Of a stretch of 39,309 nucleotides of DNA, positions 1 through 8,059 are shown piece after piece. The notes below the pieces were generated by a model, which saw only the letters and a program-made list of their open reading frames with translations, ran no database searches and had not been told where the DNA came from. The DNA is from Streptomyces sp. MBT53 (GTDB lineage Bacteria; Actinomycetota; Actinomycetes; Streptomycetales; Streptomycetaceae), in NCBI RefSeq assembly GCF_016654115.1, contig NZ_JAEQAZ010000069.1:1-39309 (forward strand), in the 5' to 3' direction. Position numbers and translations under genes: made by a program. Each line of letters opens with the position of its first letter. Positions within the stretch are counted from its first letter, which is position 1.

Positions 1-39
1 TGGGCGCGACCAGCCCCCACCGACCCGCACCCGCCCGAC

Positions 40-45
40 TACCCT
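40..45 (+). promoter_or_regulatory. Possible -10 box of a leaderless TetR gene
   Basis: TACCCT fits the TANNNT form of actinobacterial -10 boxes and ends six bases before the ATG at 52, so transcription could begin at or near the start codon. No convincing -35 box and no Shine-Dalgarno sequence are visible in the 39 bases upstream, which fits a leaderless transcript but is also a result of the window edge. Confidence 0.35.
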
Positions 46-51
46 GCCCCT

Positions 52-711
52 ATGCCCCCCGCCGCTTCCACTCCCGCCTACCGTCGGCTCAACGTCGAGG
101 AGCGGCGCAGCCAGCTCCTCGACGCCGCTCTCACCCTCTTCGCGCACCGCGCGCCCGAGGAGGTCTCCCTCGACGACGTGGCGGAAGCGGCCGGGGTCTC
201 CCGCCCCCTGGTGTACCGGTACTTCCCGGGCGGCAAGCAGCAGCTCTACGAGGCCGCCCTGCGTTCCGCCGCCGAAGAACTCCAGCAGTGCTTCGACGAA
301 CCGCGCGAGGGCCCCCTCCTTCCCCGTCTCGCCCGCGCCCTCGACCGCTACCTCGGCTTCGTCGACCAGCACGACGCCGGGTTCAGCGCGCTGCTCCAGG
401 GCGGCAGCGTCGTGGAGACATCCCGTACGACGGCCATCGTGGACGGGGTCCGGCGGGCCGCCGCCGTGCACATCCTCAGCCATCTCGGCGTCGCCGAACC
501 GGGCCCACGGCTGCGGATGACCGTACGGATGTGGATCACGGCCGTGGAGGCGGCCTCCCTCATCTGGCTCGACGAGGACAAGCAGTCGCCCGTCGACGAG
601 CTGCGGGACTGGCTGGTCGAGCAGTTCGCGGCGGTGCTGTCGGTGACGGCCCGGCGGGACCCGCAGACCGCCGAGCTTGTCCGGTCGCTCGCGACGGATG
701 GCCGAGACTGA
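52..711 (+). CDS. TetR/AcrR family transcriptional regulator
   Basis: A 219-aa DNA-binding repressor-type protein. Residues about 17-65 form the TetR helix-turn-helix: a helix with RRSQLLDAAL, then VSLDDVAEAAGVSRPLVYRYF, where the VSRPLVYRYF recognition helix and following aromatic pair are typical. Residues 75-219 are an alpha-helical ligand-binding and dimerisation part that cannot be assigned to a ligand. No Shine-Dalgarno sequence precedes the ATG, and a TANNNT box lies six bases upstream, so it may be leaderless. The next gene overlaps its 3' end by 14 bases, which suggests co-transcription. The target is unknown; local self-regulation would be the default guess. Confidence 0.9.
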   Translation: MPPAASTPAYRRLNVEERRSQLLDAALTLFAHRAPEEVSLDDVAEAAGVSRPLVYRYFPGGKQQLYEAALRSAAEELQQCFDEPREGPLLPRLARALDRYLGFVDQHDAGFSALLQGGSVVETSRTTAIVDGVRRAAAVHILSHLGVAEPGPRLRMTVRMWITAVEAASLIWLDEDKQSPVDELRDWLVEQFAAVLSVTARRDPQTAELVRSLATDGRD

Positions 712-1030
712 TCCCGTGAAGAGCGAAGAGACCCCGTTCGAGGGCGGCCCCATGGACGGGCGGTCCCTGCCGGTGCTGGTCGGACCCACCGGGAACCCGC
801 CGAAGACCTACCGCATCCCGGTCCCCGACGACGCCGGCGGCCCGCCCACGATCCTCGTCTACCGCCGGGTGCCCCGCGCCCACAGCAAGCGGCTCGGTCT
901 GCCCAAGGGCTGGAAGTACGAGTTCGACCCGGCGGGGAAGCGCGGCAGCGCCCTGCGCTGGCCCTGGTCCAAACCGGAGCCCGCACCAGACGCCACGCCG
1001 GGCGGCAAGCCGGACGACACCCACGGGTGA
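698..1030 (+). CDS. Small protein of unknown function
   Basis: A 110-aa protein that I do not recognise. It is hydrophilic, rich in Pro, Gly and Lys, with no signal peptide or membrane segment. The middle (residues about 30-80) has alternating hydrophobic residues that could form a small beta-rich fold, followed by a basic stretch (RRVPRAHSKRLGLPKGW) and a low-complexity Pro/Lys tail. It overlaps the TetR gene by 14 bases, so it is probably in the same transcript. GTG at 677 and GTG at 716 are alternative starts; ATG 698 is chosen because it is the only ATG near the junction, but no clear Shine-Dalgarno sequence decides. GC-rich third positions support real coding. Confidence 0.7.
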   Translation: MAETDPVKSEETPFEGGPMDGRSLPVLVGPTGNPPKTYRIPVPDDAGGPPTILVYRRVPRAHSKRLGLPKGWKYEFDPAGKRGSALRWPWSKPEPAPDATPGGKPDDTHG

Positions 1031-1133
1031 CCATGTTGCGCCGAACCGCGCACACCCGGCGCGCGGACCCGGCGCCCCCGTCTGATGCTCACGGTGCGGG
1101 GCGGAAGTGCCGCCGCGCACCGGAGGTGATGAC

Positions 1134-2183
1134 GTGTCAGGAAGGCTTCTGCGTCTGGTCTGTACGGCGGCGGTGGCGGCCGGCACCGTCCTCGCACCGC
1201 TGCCCGCCGCGGCCGCACCCGATCCGCAGGCGCCCGGACAGCGGCCCGTGGCCGAGCTGCTGACGGACCTTCAGACGCTGTACCGGGACGCCGAACAGGC
1301 CACGGAGACGTACAACGCCACCGAGGAGCAGCTGACGAAGCAGCGCGCGGAGGTCGACCGCCTCGACTCCGAACTGGCCCGCGCCCGCCTCACCCTGCAC
1401 GACAGCCGCGGCGCCGCCGGACGGCTGGCGCGCGAGCAGTACCAGAACAGCACGGCCCTCTCCCCCTACGTCCGCCTCCTCCTCGCCCATGACCCCCAGC
1501 ACGCGCTCGACGAGGGCCATGTCATCGGCCAGTTGGCGCGCGAGCGGGCCGAGACGGTGGGCCGACTGGTCGGCAGCGAGAAGAAGAGCGACGGCCTGGC
1601 CCGCGCGGCCCGCAAGGCCCTGGACACCCAACTCACCCTGGCCGCACGGCAGAAGAAGGACCGCGACGACGTACGGAACCGTCTGGCCGACGTCGAGAAG
1701 CTCCTCACCGCCCTCACCCCGGACCAACTCACCGCCCTCGCCGCCTTCGAGAAGACCGACGTCGACAAGGCCCAGCAGAAGTTGGTCACTTCAGGCGCGT
1801 TGGGCGACGACAACCGCGAACCCTCCCGGGAGGGGGACCGAGCCCTCCGCTACGCCGTCCAGCAGATCGGCAAGCCGTACGAGTGGGGCGCGGAGGGCCC
1901 GAAGACGTACGACTGCTCGGGTCTGACGTCGGAGGCGTGGGGGCACGCGGGCACGCCGATCCCCCGTACCAGCGAAGAGCAGTGGGCGCAGCTGCCGAGA
2001 ATCCCGCTCGACGAACTGCGCCCCGGCGACCTGGTGATCTACTTCCCGGAAGCCACCCACGTGGCGATGTACCTGGGCGACGGAAAGATCGTCCAGGCCC
2101 CGCGCACGGGCGAGAAGATCCAGGTATCACCTGTGGCGTCGTACCCGATCCTCGGAGCCGTACGCCCAGACCAGGCGCCCTGA
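1134..2183 (+). CDS. Secreted NlpC/P60 cell-wall hydrolase with coiled coil
   Basis: A 349-aa exported peptidoglycan endopeptidase. An N-terminal signal peptide (basic start, hydrophobic core, AAAA near residue 28) is followed by a long charged alpha-helical region (about 45-220) of the coiled-coil type seen in RipA-like actinobacterial hydrolases. The C-terminal 110 residues are NlpC/P60: the catalytic Cys is C261 in YDCSGL and the likely catalytic His is H309 in THVAMYLGDG. Enzymes of this family cut D-gamma-glutamyl-meso-diaminopimelate bonds in stem peptides. The GTG at 1134 is chosen because GGAGG lies seven bases upstream; an upstream in-frame ATG at 1107 lacks this and would precede the signal peptide. 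The coiled coil may hold the catalytic domain inactive, as known for related proteins. Confidence 0.92.
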   Translation: MSGRLLRLVCTAAVAAGTVLAPLPAAAAPDPQAPGQRPVAELLTDLQTLYRDAEQATETYNATEEQLTKQRAEVDRLDSELARARLTLHDSRGAAGRLAREQYQNSTALSPYVRLLLAHDPQHALDEGHVIGQLARERAETVGRLVGSEKKSDGLARAARKALDTQLTLAARQKKDRDDVRNRLADVEKLLTALTPDQLTALAAFEKTDVDKAQQKLVTSGALGDDNREPSREGDRALRYAVQQIGKPYEWGAEGPKTYDCSGLTSEAWGHAGTPIPRTSEEQWAQLPRIPLDELRPGDLVIYFPEATHVAMYLGDGKIVQAPRTGEKIQVSPVASYPILGAVRPDQAP

Positions 2184-2184
2184 A

Positions 2185-2201
2185 GGGGCGCGGGGAACTG
2201 C
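2185..2201 (+). repeat. Short copy of a common Streptomyces intergenic repeat
   Basis: GGGGCGCGGGGAACTGC directly follows the NlpC/P60 stop codon. From memory this word is very frequent between Streptomyces genes, usually within a longer element that can form a hairpin. Here only the left end is present, squeezed between two convergent genes that are 18 bases apart. The assignment rests on recall of the word, not on a search. Confidence 0.35.
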
Positions 2202-3452
2202 CTAGGCCGTCACAGAAGCCAGGTACGCCCCCGTCTTCTCCGGCTCATAGAAGAAGTTCTCAAAATCGGCCGGATCGTTGAACCCGTTGGCGAACCGATC
2301 CGCCACCGGCTGCAACTGCCCAGCCGCGCCAATGAGGTTGAGAATGTGCTCCGGCGGCGGACCGAGCATCGCGTTGGTCCACTTGGTGACATGCTGCGCC
2401 GTGTCCCAGTACCGCTCGAACGTCGCAGACATCCAGTCCCCGTCGAACTCCTTCTCCCCGTGTTCGAGGATCGACGCGAGATACGAAGCGGCGCACTTGG
2501 CCGCGGAGTTGGAGCCCTGTCCGGTGATCGGGTCGTTGGCGACGACGACGTCGGCGACGCCCAGGACCAGCCCGCCACCGGGGAGTTGGCCGATCGGGTT
2601 GCGGACCGTGGGCGCGTAACGCCCCGCCAACGTCCCACCCGCATCCGTCAGTTCGACATCACGCGCCCGCTCGTACTCCCAGGGCGTGAACTTCTCCATG
2701 AGTTCCAGGGTCAGGGAGAGGTGCTCGCCCGGGTCCTTGACGCCGTTGAACACGTCGAGGGGGCCGCCGGGTATGCCTTCCCAGAACAGTATGTCCGCGC
2801 GGCCGGACGTCGTGAGCGTCGGCATGACGAACAACTCCCCCACGCCCGGGACCAGGTTGCAGCGGACCGCGTCGTAGTCCGGGTGCTCGGGGCGCGGGCC
2901 CAGACCGTGGACGTAGGAGACCGCGAGCGCGCGCTGCGGCTCGGTGTACGGGGACCGTTCCGGGTCGCGGCCGAACATCGACACCAGCTCGCCCTTGCCC
3001 GCCGAGACGAGGACGAGGTCGTACGTGCGGGAGAAGTAGTCGAGGTCGCCGACCGCCACGCCGTGGATGACCAGTTGGCCGCCGCGCTGGGCGAAGGTCT
3101 CCATCCAGCCGGCCATCTTGACCCGCTGGTCGACCGACTGCGCGTACCCGTCCAGCTTGCCCACCCAGTCGATCACGCGCTGCGTCGGCCCCGGGTCGTG
3201 CGAGCCGGGGGCGGCGACCGAGACACCGAGTGCTTCGATCTTCGGGGCCTGGGACTCCCAGAAGTTCAGCTGGAGATCGCGCTCGTGCTGCAGTGCCGTG
3301 GTGAACATGCACTGCGTCGACATGACCCGTCCGGTACGGATCTCGTCCGCGGTCCGGTTGGACATCAGGGTGACCTCGTACCCGTGCGACTGGAGTCCGA
3401 GGGCGAGTTGGAGCCCGGACTGGCCGGCTCCGACGACGAGTATCTTCCGCAT
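2202..3452 (-). CDS. StyA-like FAD-dependent monooxygenase
   Basis: A 416-aa flavoprotein monooxygenase of the styrene/indole monooxygenase (StyA) type. The N-terminal Rossmann motif GAGQSG (residues 8-13) binds the FAD ADP moiety; the VSTQCMF and LVSAGKGEL stretches and the late GVADVVVANDPITGQGSN segment, the second FAD-binding motif with Asp in the flavin-contact position, match this family. Such enzymes epoxidise or hydroxylate aromatic substrates with FADH2 delivered by a separate StyB-type reductase; no reductase gene is present here. It begins 46 bases after the GTPase gene cvnD and is probably the last gene of the conservon operon. Substrate is unknown. Confidence 0.85.
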   Translation of the reverse strand: MRKILVVGAGQSGLQLALGLQSHGYEVTLMSNRTADEIRTGRVMSTQCMFTTALQHERDLQLNFWESQAPKIEALGVSVAAPGSHDPGPTQRVIDWVGKLDGYAQSVDQRVKMAGWMETFAQRGGQLVIHGVAVGDLDYFSRTYDLVLVSAGKGELVSMFGRDPERSPYTEPQRALAVSYVHGLGPRPEHPDYDAVRCNLVPGVGELFVMPTLTTSGRADILFWEGIPGGPLDVFNGVKDPGEHLSLTLELMEKFTPWEYERARDVELTDAGGTLAGRYAPTVRNPIGQLPGGGLVLGVADVVVANDPITGQGSNSAAKCAASYLASILEHGEKEFDGDWMSATFERYWDTAQHVTKWTNAMLGPPPEHILNLIGAAGQLQPVADRFANGFNDPADFENFFYEPEKTGAYLASVTA

Positions 3453-3498
3453 GCGGGTGGTGGCTCCTTGGTCGCGACAGCTCGGGGACGGGTCGGGG

Positions 3499-4140
3499 CT
3501 ACTCGGGGGTGACGTCCAGCGCGTGGCCGACGAGCGCGAGCAGGGTCTCGATGGCCGAAATCCGCCGCCGCGCGTCCATGATCATTACAGGTATGTGCGC
3601 GGGAATCGTCAATGCCTCCCGCACATCCTCCGGGTCGAACCGCTCGCTGCCGGCGAAGTGGTTGACCGCGACGACGTACGGCAGTCCGCAACTCTCGAAG
3701 TAGTCCAGCGCGGGGAAGCAGTCCTTGAGGCGGCGGGTGTCGGCGAGCACGACGGCGCCGATCGCGCCACGCACCAGGTCGTCCCACATGAACCAGAACC
3801 GCTGCTGGCCCGGCGTGCCGAACAGGTAGAGCACCAGGTCGTCGTCGAGGGTGAGGCGGCCGTAGTCCATGGCGACCGTGGTGGTGGTCTTCTCCGGGGT
3901 GCCCGTGAGGTCGTCGGTCTCCTCACTGGCCTCGGTCATCAGCGCCTCCGTCTGGAGGGGCTGGATCTCGGAGACGGCGCCGACCATGGTGGTCTTGCCC
4001 GCGCCGAAACCACCGGCCACCACGATCTTCGTGGCGACCGGCGCGCGGTTGCGGTCCAACTGCCAGGCCCGCGGCTGCTCCTCGTCGTCGAGGAGCGGGG
4101 AGACGCCGTCGGCGGCGGCGTCAGAGACGACGGAGTCCAC
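3499..4140 (-). CDS. cvnD: Conservon small GTPase (CvnD)
   Basis: A 213-aa ATP/GTP-binding protein of the CvnD family. The P-loop GGFGAGKTT (about residues 43-51) is followed by a Thr-rich switch region (TTTTVAMDYGRL), the G3-like motif LFGTPGQQRF and the G4-type segment VAVNHFAG. The GTPGQQ motif is typical of MglA-like bacterial Ras-type GTPases. The GTG start at 4140 overlaps the end of cvnC by 20 bases, indicating translational coupling. In characterised conservons the four proteins form a membrane-associated complex compared to a G-protein-coupled receptor, with CvnB/CvnC controlling nucleotide state; that role is carried over here by family membership. Confidence 0.92.
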   Translation of the reverse strand: MDSVVSDAAADGVSPLLDDEEQPRAWQLDRNRAPVATKIVVAGGFGAGKTTMVGAVSEIQPLQTEALMTEASEETDDLTGTPEKTTTTVAMDYGRLTLDDDLVLYLFGTPGQQRFWFMWDDLVRGAIGAVVLADTRRLKDCFPALDYFESCGLPYVVAVNHFAGSERFDPEDVREALTIPAHIPVMIMDARRRISAIETLLALVGHALDVTPE

Positions 4141-4540
4141 TCAGCACCCTTTCCAGCAGAGCGCGGTCAGGACGGCCCGGGCCGTGACCGGTCCCGGTTC
4201 CGTACACACGGATCTTTCCCTGGTCCGCGAGATCGCTCAGGAGTACGCGGACCACGCCGAGCGGCATCTTCAGCAGCGCGGCGATCTCGGCCACCGTGCG
4301 CATACGGCGGCAGAGTTCGACGATGGCGCGCATCTCCGGCATGACCCGGGTGTTGAGCGAGCCGTTCGTCAACTCCTTGCGTTCCTCCGGGGCTTCGAGC
4401 GCCGCCACGAGGGTCTCCACCAGGAGGACATGCCCGAAGCGGGTACGGCCCCCGGTGAGCGAGTAGGGGCGCACCCGGGCGGGTTTGCGGTCGCCGCCGC
4501 GCACGGGGAGCCTGTTCGGCGTACTGCCGCCGCCGGTCAT
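4121..4540 (-). CDS. cvnC: Conservon DUF742 protein (CvnC)
   Basis: A 139-aa DUF742 protein. It begins with a Gly/Arg-rich tail, then VRPYSLTGGRT, the signature opening of the family, and continues with a winged-helix-like part (CRRMRTVAEIAALLKMPLGVVRVLLSDLADQGKIRVYG, described here in fragments: CRRMRTVAEI, then LGVVRVLLSDL). The ATG at 4540 overlaps the cvnB stop as ATGA. The fold suggests protein or DNA binding, but in conservons the protein is considered part of the complex with CvnA, CvnB and CvnD. Confidence 0.92.
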   Translation of the reverse strand: MTGGGSTPNRLPVRGGDRKPARVRPYSLTGGRTRFGHVLLVETLVAALEAPEERKELTNGSLNTRVMPEMRAIVELCRRMRTVAEIAALLKMPLGVVRVLLSDLADQGKIRVYGTGTGHGPGRPDRALLERVLSGLRRL

Positions 4541-5040
4541 CGGGCACTCTCCGCGGACGCGTCTTCGAGGGATTTCCGCAGCTCGCTGCGGAGTTCGGGG
4601 GTCAGCACATGGCCGGCGCGGCCGACGAAGAGCGCCATGTGGTACGACACGACGCTCATGTCGCAGTCCGCGGAGCCGTGCACACCGAGCAGCGAACCGT
4701 CGCTGATCGACATCACGAACAGGCTGCCCTCCTCCATCGCGACCATGGTGTGCTTCACCGGGCCGGAGTCCATCAGCTTGGCGGCGCCGATGGTGAGGCT
4801 GCCGATGCCGGAGACGATGGTGGCCAAGTCCGCCGCGGAGCCTCGCGGTCCTGTGCGCTTGGCGTCGAGGGCCTCTCTGGCCTGTTCGTTCCGGTCCGGG
4901 TCGGAGGAGAGGAGCAGCAGGCCGTCGGAGGAGACGACCGCGACCGACTGGATGCCGGGCACTTCCTCGACGAGGTTGCTCAGCAGCCAGTGCAGGTTGC
5001 GGGCTTCACTGCTCAGTCCGAAGGTACTGGGCGCGGTCAA
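4537..5040 (-). CDS. cvnB: Conservon roadblock/LC7 protein (CvnB), TTG start
   Basis: A 167-aa roadblock/LC7 protein. The core from about residue 12 to 130 (ARNLHWLLSNLVEEVPGIQ, then AVVSSDGLLLLSS and later VMSISDGSLLGVHG) matches the family that acts as partner or GTPase-activating-like regulator of MglA-type GTPases. The start is a TTG at 5040 that shares bases with the cvnA stop (TTGA). It is preceded by GGAGG eight bases upstream, and the next codons give TAPSTFGLSSEARNL, the expected N-terminus. No ATG or GTG lies nearby in frame. A longer reading frame runs upstream through cvnA, but this is a shadow. Coupled translation with cvnA and cvnC is expected. Confidence 0.9.
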   Translation of the reverse strand: MTAPSTFGLSSEARNLHWLLSNLVEEVPGIQSVAVVSSDGLLLLSSDPDRNEQAREALDAKRTGPRGSAADLATIVSGIGSLTIGAAKLMDSGPVKHTMVAMEEGSLFVMSISDGSLLGVHGSADCDMSVVSYHMALFVGRAGHVLTPELRSELRKSLEDASAESAR

Positions 5041-7718
5041 CTGCTTGCCTCCTCGACGGTGCCCCCCGTGGCTTCTTCGGATGATGCGGTCGTGCCGCGG
5101 GGTGCCGGGACCGGGTTCTGGCCGGTCCGTTCGGCGATCTCCGCTTCTACGTCCCGGTAGCCGGCGGAGGCTCCGGCGCGGAAGCCGCCGAGTCTGCGGC
5201 GCAGGGCTTCGGCGTCCACGGTGCCGGTCCGCTTGCGCGGGGCTTGTTCGGGCTGGGTGATCTTGGGGGTGCGTTTGGGGAGGCCCTTGGCTGTGACGGG
5301 GTCCTCGTCGGCGGCGCGCTCGTGGACCGCGTCGTCGGGGGCCGAGGGTGCCTGCGGGGGGAACTCGCCGTCGGCGACCGCTGGTTCCTCGGCTGTCTCC
5401 GCTTCCTCCGCCGCCGGTGGCAGCAGGAGTTCCATCGTCGTCTCGGCCGGGGCTTCCCGGACCGCCTTCTCCGCGAGGGCTACGAGCGGATCCTCGTCCG
5501 GCTTCGAACGGCCGTGCAGGACATTGGAGTTGACCTCGGCCGCGGCGCCCGGCAGGGAGTAGGAGTGCGTGGTCCCGGACGCCGGTGAGGACGTCGGTAC
5601 GGCCGTCATCGGGGCTGCCGCGAGGAGCGGGCTGGGCAGGACCACCACTGCCGCGATGCCGCCCTGCTTCTGGTCTCGGAGCTGGACGCGGACGCCGTGG
5701 CGGTGGGCCAGGCGGGCCACGACGTACAGGCCGAGGCCGAGACCCTCCTCGCCCTCCTGGTCGTAGGGGGAGTCCGGGTCGAACTCGGTGAGGCGGGTGT
5801 TGAGGCGGGTCATGCGGTCGTCGGTCATGCCGATGCCCTCGTCCTGGACGGAGAGCATGACCTCGCCGTTCTCCAGGAGCCAGCCGGAGATCTCGACGGG
5901 GGCGTCCGGCGGGGAGAACGAGCTGGCGTTCTCCATGAGTTCGGCCAGCAGATGGCTCAGGTCGTCCGCCGCGAAGCCCGCCACGTGCGCGTGCGGCGGG
6001 AGTGCCGAGATGCGGACGCGTTCGTAGCGTTCGATCTCGCTGACGGCCGCCCGGACGACGTCGACGAGCGGGACCGGGCCCGCGTGCTGCTGGACGTGTT
6101 CGGTGCCGGCGAGGACGAGGAGGTTCTCGCTGTGCCGGCGCATGACCGTGGCGAAGTGGTCGAGCTTGAAGAGGGTGGAGAGCCGGTCGGGGTCCTGCTC
6201 GCGCTCCTCCAGGCCCTCGATGACGGCGAGTTGGCGCTCCACGAGGCCGAGGGTGCGCAGCGCGAGGTTGACGAAGGTGCCGCCGATGCTGGTGCGCAGG
6301 CGCTCCAACTGATCGCTGGAGTCGGTGACTTCGGCCCGGAGTTCCTCGCGGGCGTCGGCCATCCGCTGGCGCTGGCCGACCAGGTGCTTGCGGTCGGCCT
6401 CCAGGGTGGCGATGCGCTCGTGGAGGGCGACGGCGTGCGCGTGCAGGGAGTTGACCGAGCGGACGACCTGGGCGAACTCGTCGTTGCGGCCGGTGAACTT
6501 GATGGCTTCCTCGGCCGCCGGGTCCTCGGCGCCGGCCAGCCGAGCCGAGCCGCGGCGCAGCACCGAGAGCGGGCGGGTGAGGGTGCGGGCCATGGCGGTG
6601 GCGATGCCGACGGCGAGCAGCATGAGGGCGCCGAGGATCGCGACACGGAGTTCCAGCGCCTTGACGTCGTCGTCGCGCAGTTGGGCGAGATCCTTGGAGC
6701 GCCGCTCGTAGAGGGCGGACTCCTCGCCGCGCATCAGGTCGACGCGGGCGGAGAGCGCCGCGTCGAGCTTCTTGGTGCTGGTGTCCAACTCGCTGTCGGA
6801 CAGGGTGGGTTGGTCGGTGAGGGAGGCGAGGTACTTCTCGGCGGTGTTGACCTCGGGTCCGGTGACCGTGGAGTCGTAGCCGGCCAGGGCGGTCTTCGTC
6901 GCGGAGTCGCGGAAGTCGGCGAGGGCGGCGTCGGAGCGCAGCCGGGCCTGCTGGGCGGCGGCGCTGAGGGCGTCGCGCTGTCTGGTCTGGGCGTCCGTGG
7001 AGCTGGTCTCGGTGACGGCGAGGCCGGTGATGGGGTTGATGACCGTCTTGGTGCTGGTCGGCACGTTCAGTGCGGCCAGCAGCAGTCCGCGGGCGGCGGC
7101 GGCCTGCTGGACGGCGGCGTCGAGTTCGGCGAGCGCGTAGGCGCCGGAGCCGGCCCGCGGCGGCATCTGCTCGGCCAACTGCTCGGCGAGCCGGTGCAGT
7201 TCGGTGATGGCGCCGGAGTACGCGATGTGCGCCTGCAGGGCGCTGCTCTGGCCGGTGAGCGCGGCCCGTCGTACGGCGGCGACGTCGTCGAGGTCCGAGC
7301 GGAGCGCGGCGGAGATGTCGGTGTCGGCGCGCAGCTCGTCGACCTGGCGGTCGACGCGGGCGCTGCGGTCCTCGTCGGGGGCCTGGGACTTGGGGCGTCC
7401 GGCGGCGATGTACGAGGTGACCTCGTCGCGCTCGTCGGCGAGCGAGTGGGCCAGCGACAGGGCGTCCTGGGTCTGCTCGGCGAGCGTCACCAGGTCCTGG
7501 GAGTCGTGGAGTTGGCCGGAGGCGGTGATGAGGGAGGGGACGCCCGCGGCGGCGATGGCGGCGGCCACGACGGCCACGGCGACGATGAGCCGGTTGCGGA
7601 CGTGGGTGCTGCGCCCCTTCCCCGCGGGGTCGGGCGTGACGGCACCGGTGGCGCCCCCCTGGGGGGCCGTCTGCTTGGCTGTGCGCCGAGGCCGCTTTTT
7701 CTGCACCGGTGCTCGCAT
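5037..7718 (-). CDS. cvnA: Conservon sensor-kinase-like protein (CvnA), nitrate-sensing type
   Basis: An 893-aa membrane protein. A basic N-terminus leads to a transmembrane helix (about 43-64), an extracellular all-helical region of the nitrate/nitrite-sensing (NIT) type (about 70-345), a second helix (about 357-376), a HAMP segment and a HATPase_c domain: N-box ELMENASSFSPP near 594, G1 box DEGIGM near 625 and G2 box GLGLGLYVVA near 655. The helix before it has LDHFATVMRRHSENLLVLAG, which replaces a standard H-box. The last 200 residues are Pro/Glu/Ala-rich and probably disordered. It is the receptor part of the conservon. The ATG at 7718 has only a weak Shine-Dalgarno sequence, but no other start exists in frame just upstream. 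Confidence 0.93.
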   Translation of the reverse strand: MRAPVQKKRPRRTAKQTAPQGGATGAVTPDPAGKGRSTHVRNRLIVAVAVVAAAIAAAGVPSLITASGQLHDSQDLVTLAEQTQDALSLAHSLADERDEVTSYIAAGRPKSQAPDEDRSARVDRQVDELRADTDISAALRSDLDDVAAVRRAALTGQSSALQAHIAYSGAITELHRLAEQLAEQMPPRAGSGAYALAELDAAVQQAAAARGLLLAALNVPTSTKTVINPITGLAVTETSSTDAQTRQRDALSAAAQQARLRSDAALADFRDSATKTALAGYDSTVTGPEVNTAEKYLASLTDQPTLSDSELDTSTKKLDAALSARVDLMRGEESALYERRSKDLAQLRDDDVKALELRVAILGALMLLAVGIATAMARTLTRPLSVLRRGSARLAGAEDPAAEEAIKFTGRNDEFAQVVRSVNSLHAHAVALHERIATLEADRKHLVGQRQRMADAREELRAEVTDSSDQLERLRTSIGGTFVNLALRTLGLVERQLAVIEGLEEREQDPDRLSTLFKLDHFATVMRRHSENLLVLAGTEHVQQHAGPVPLVDVVRAAVSEIERYERVRISALPPHAHVAGFAADDLSHLLAELMENASSFSPPDAPVEISGWLLENGEVMLSVQDEGIGMTDDRMTRLNTRLTEFDPDSPYDQEGEEGLGLGLYVVARLAHRHGVRVQLRDQKQGGIAAVVVLPSPLLAAAPMTAVPTSSPASGTTHSYSLPGAAAEVNSNVLHGRSKPDEDPLVALAEKAVREAPAETTMELLLPPAAEEAETAEEPAVADGEFPPQAPSAPDDAVHERAADEDPVTAKGLPKRTPKITQPEQAPRKRTGTVDAEALRRRLGGFRAGASAGYRDVEAEIAERTGQNPVPAPRGTTASSEEATGGTVEEASS

Positions 7719-8059
7719 TCCTGACTCGTGATACCCATGGGGCCGGGTGACGCTCCGTCATCCCGGTACGGCGACCCTCCCAGTGCCGGTGGGCAGCGGT
7801 CGCGCATCATCCGGGCCGCCACCCGAAGGAGTGAACCCCGTAGGGGAGTTGGCGGGCAAGTTCCGGCGGCCCGTCCTACGGCCTTGTGGGCCGCGCCGGT
7901 TGGACGTGAGCGGCGGGCTTTGGCAGGATTCGCCGCCACGCATTCCCGGAGTGATCCATTCCAGCCCAAACCAGGCGTCTGACCTGCGGGGCTGCGCCGA
8001 TTCGGTAACCAGTGCCAAGCTTTTGCGGGGCCTGTGAAGACGTCGTGCAGACTGGCCGA
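7719..8059. other. Divergent intergenic region between cvnA and the PP2C-like gene
   Basis: These 341 bases lie between two divergent genes and must hold both promoters. I see no convincing -10/-35 pair, no Shine-Dalgarno sequence for the + gene and no long inverted repeat. Several reading frames cross the region in both directions, but none has a recognisable product or a ribosome binding site. Confidence 0.6.

Noticed and set aside
5697..7724. A 675-aa + strand frame opposite cvnA
   Set aside because: Antisense shadow with Gly/Val/Glu-rich repetitive content; no motif and no start signals.
4537..7761. A 1074-aa frame reading through cvnA into cvnB
   Set aside because: Only its last 167 residues make sense as the roadblock protein. 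The upstream part is a frame-shifted copy of cvnA with Arg/Pro/Ala-rich low-complexity sequence.
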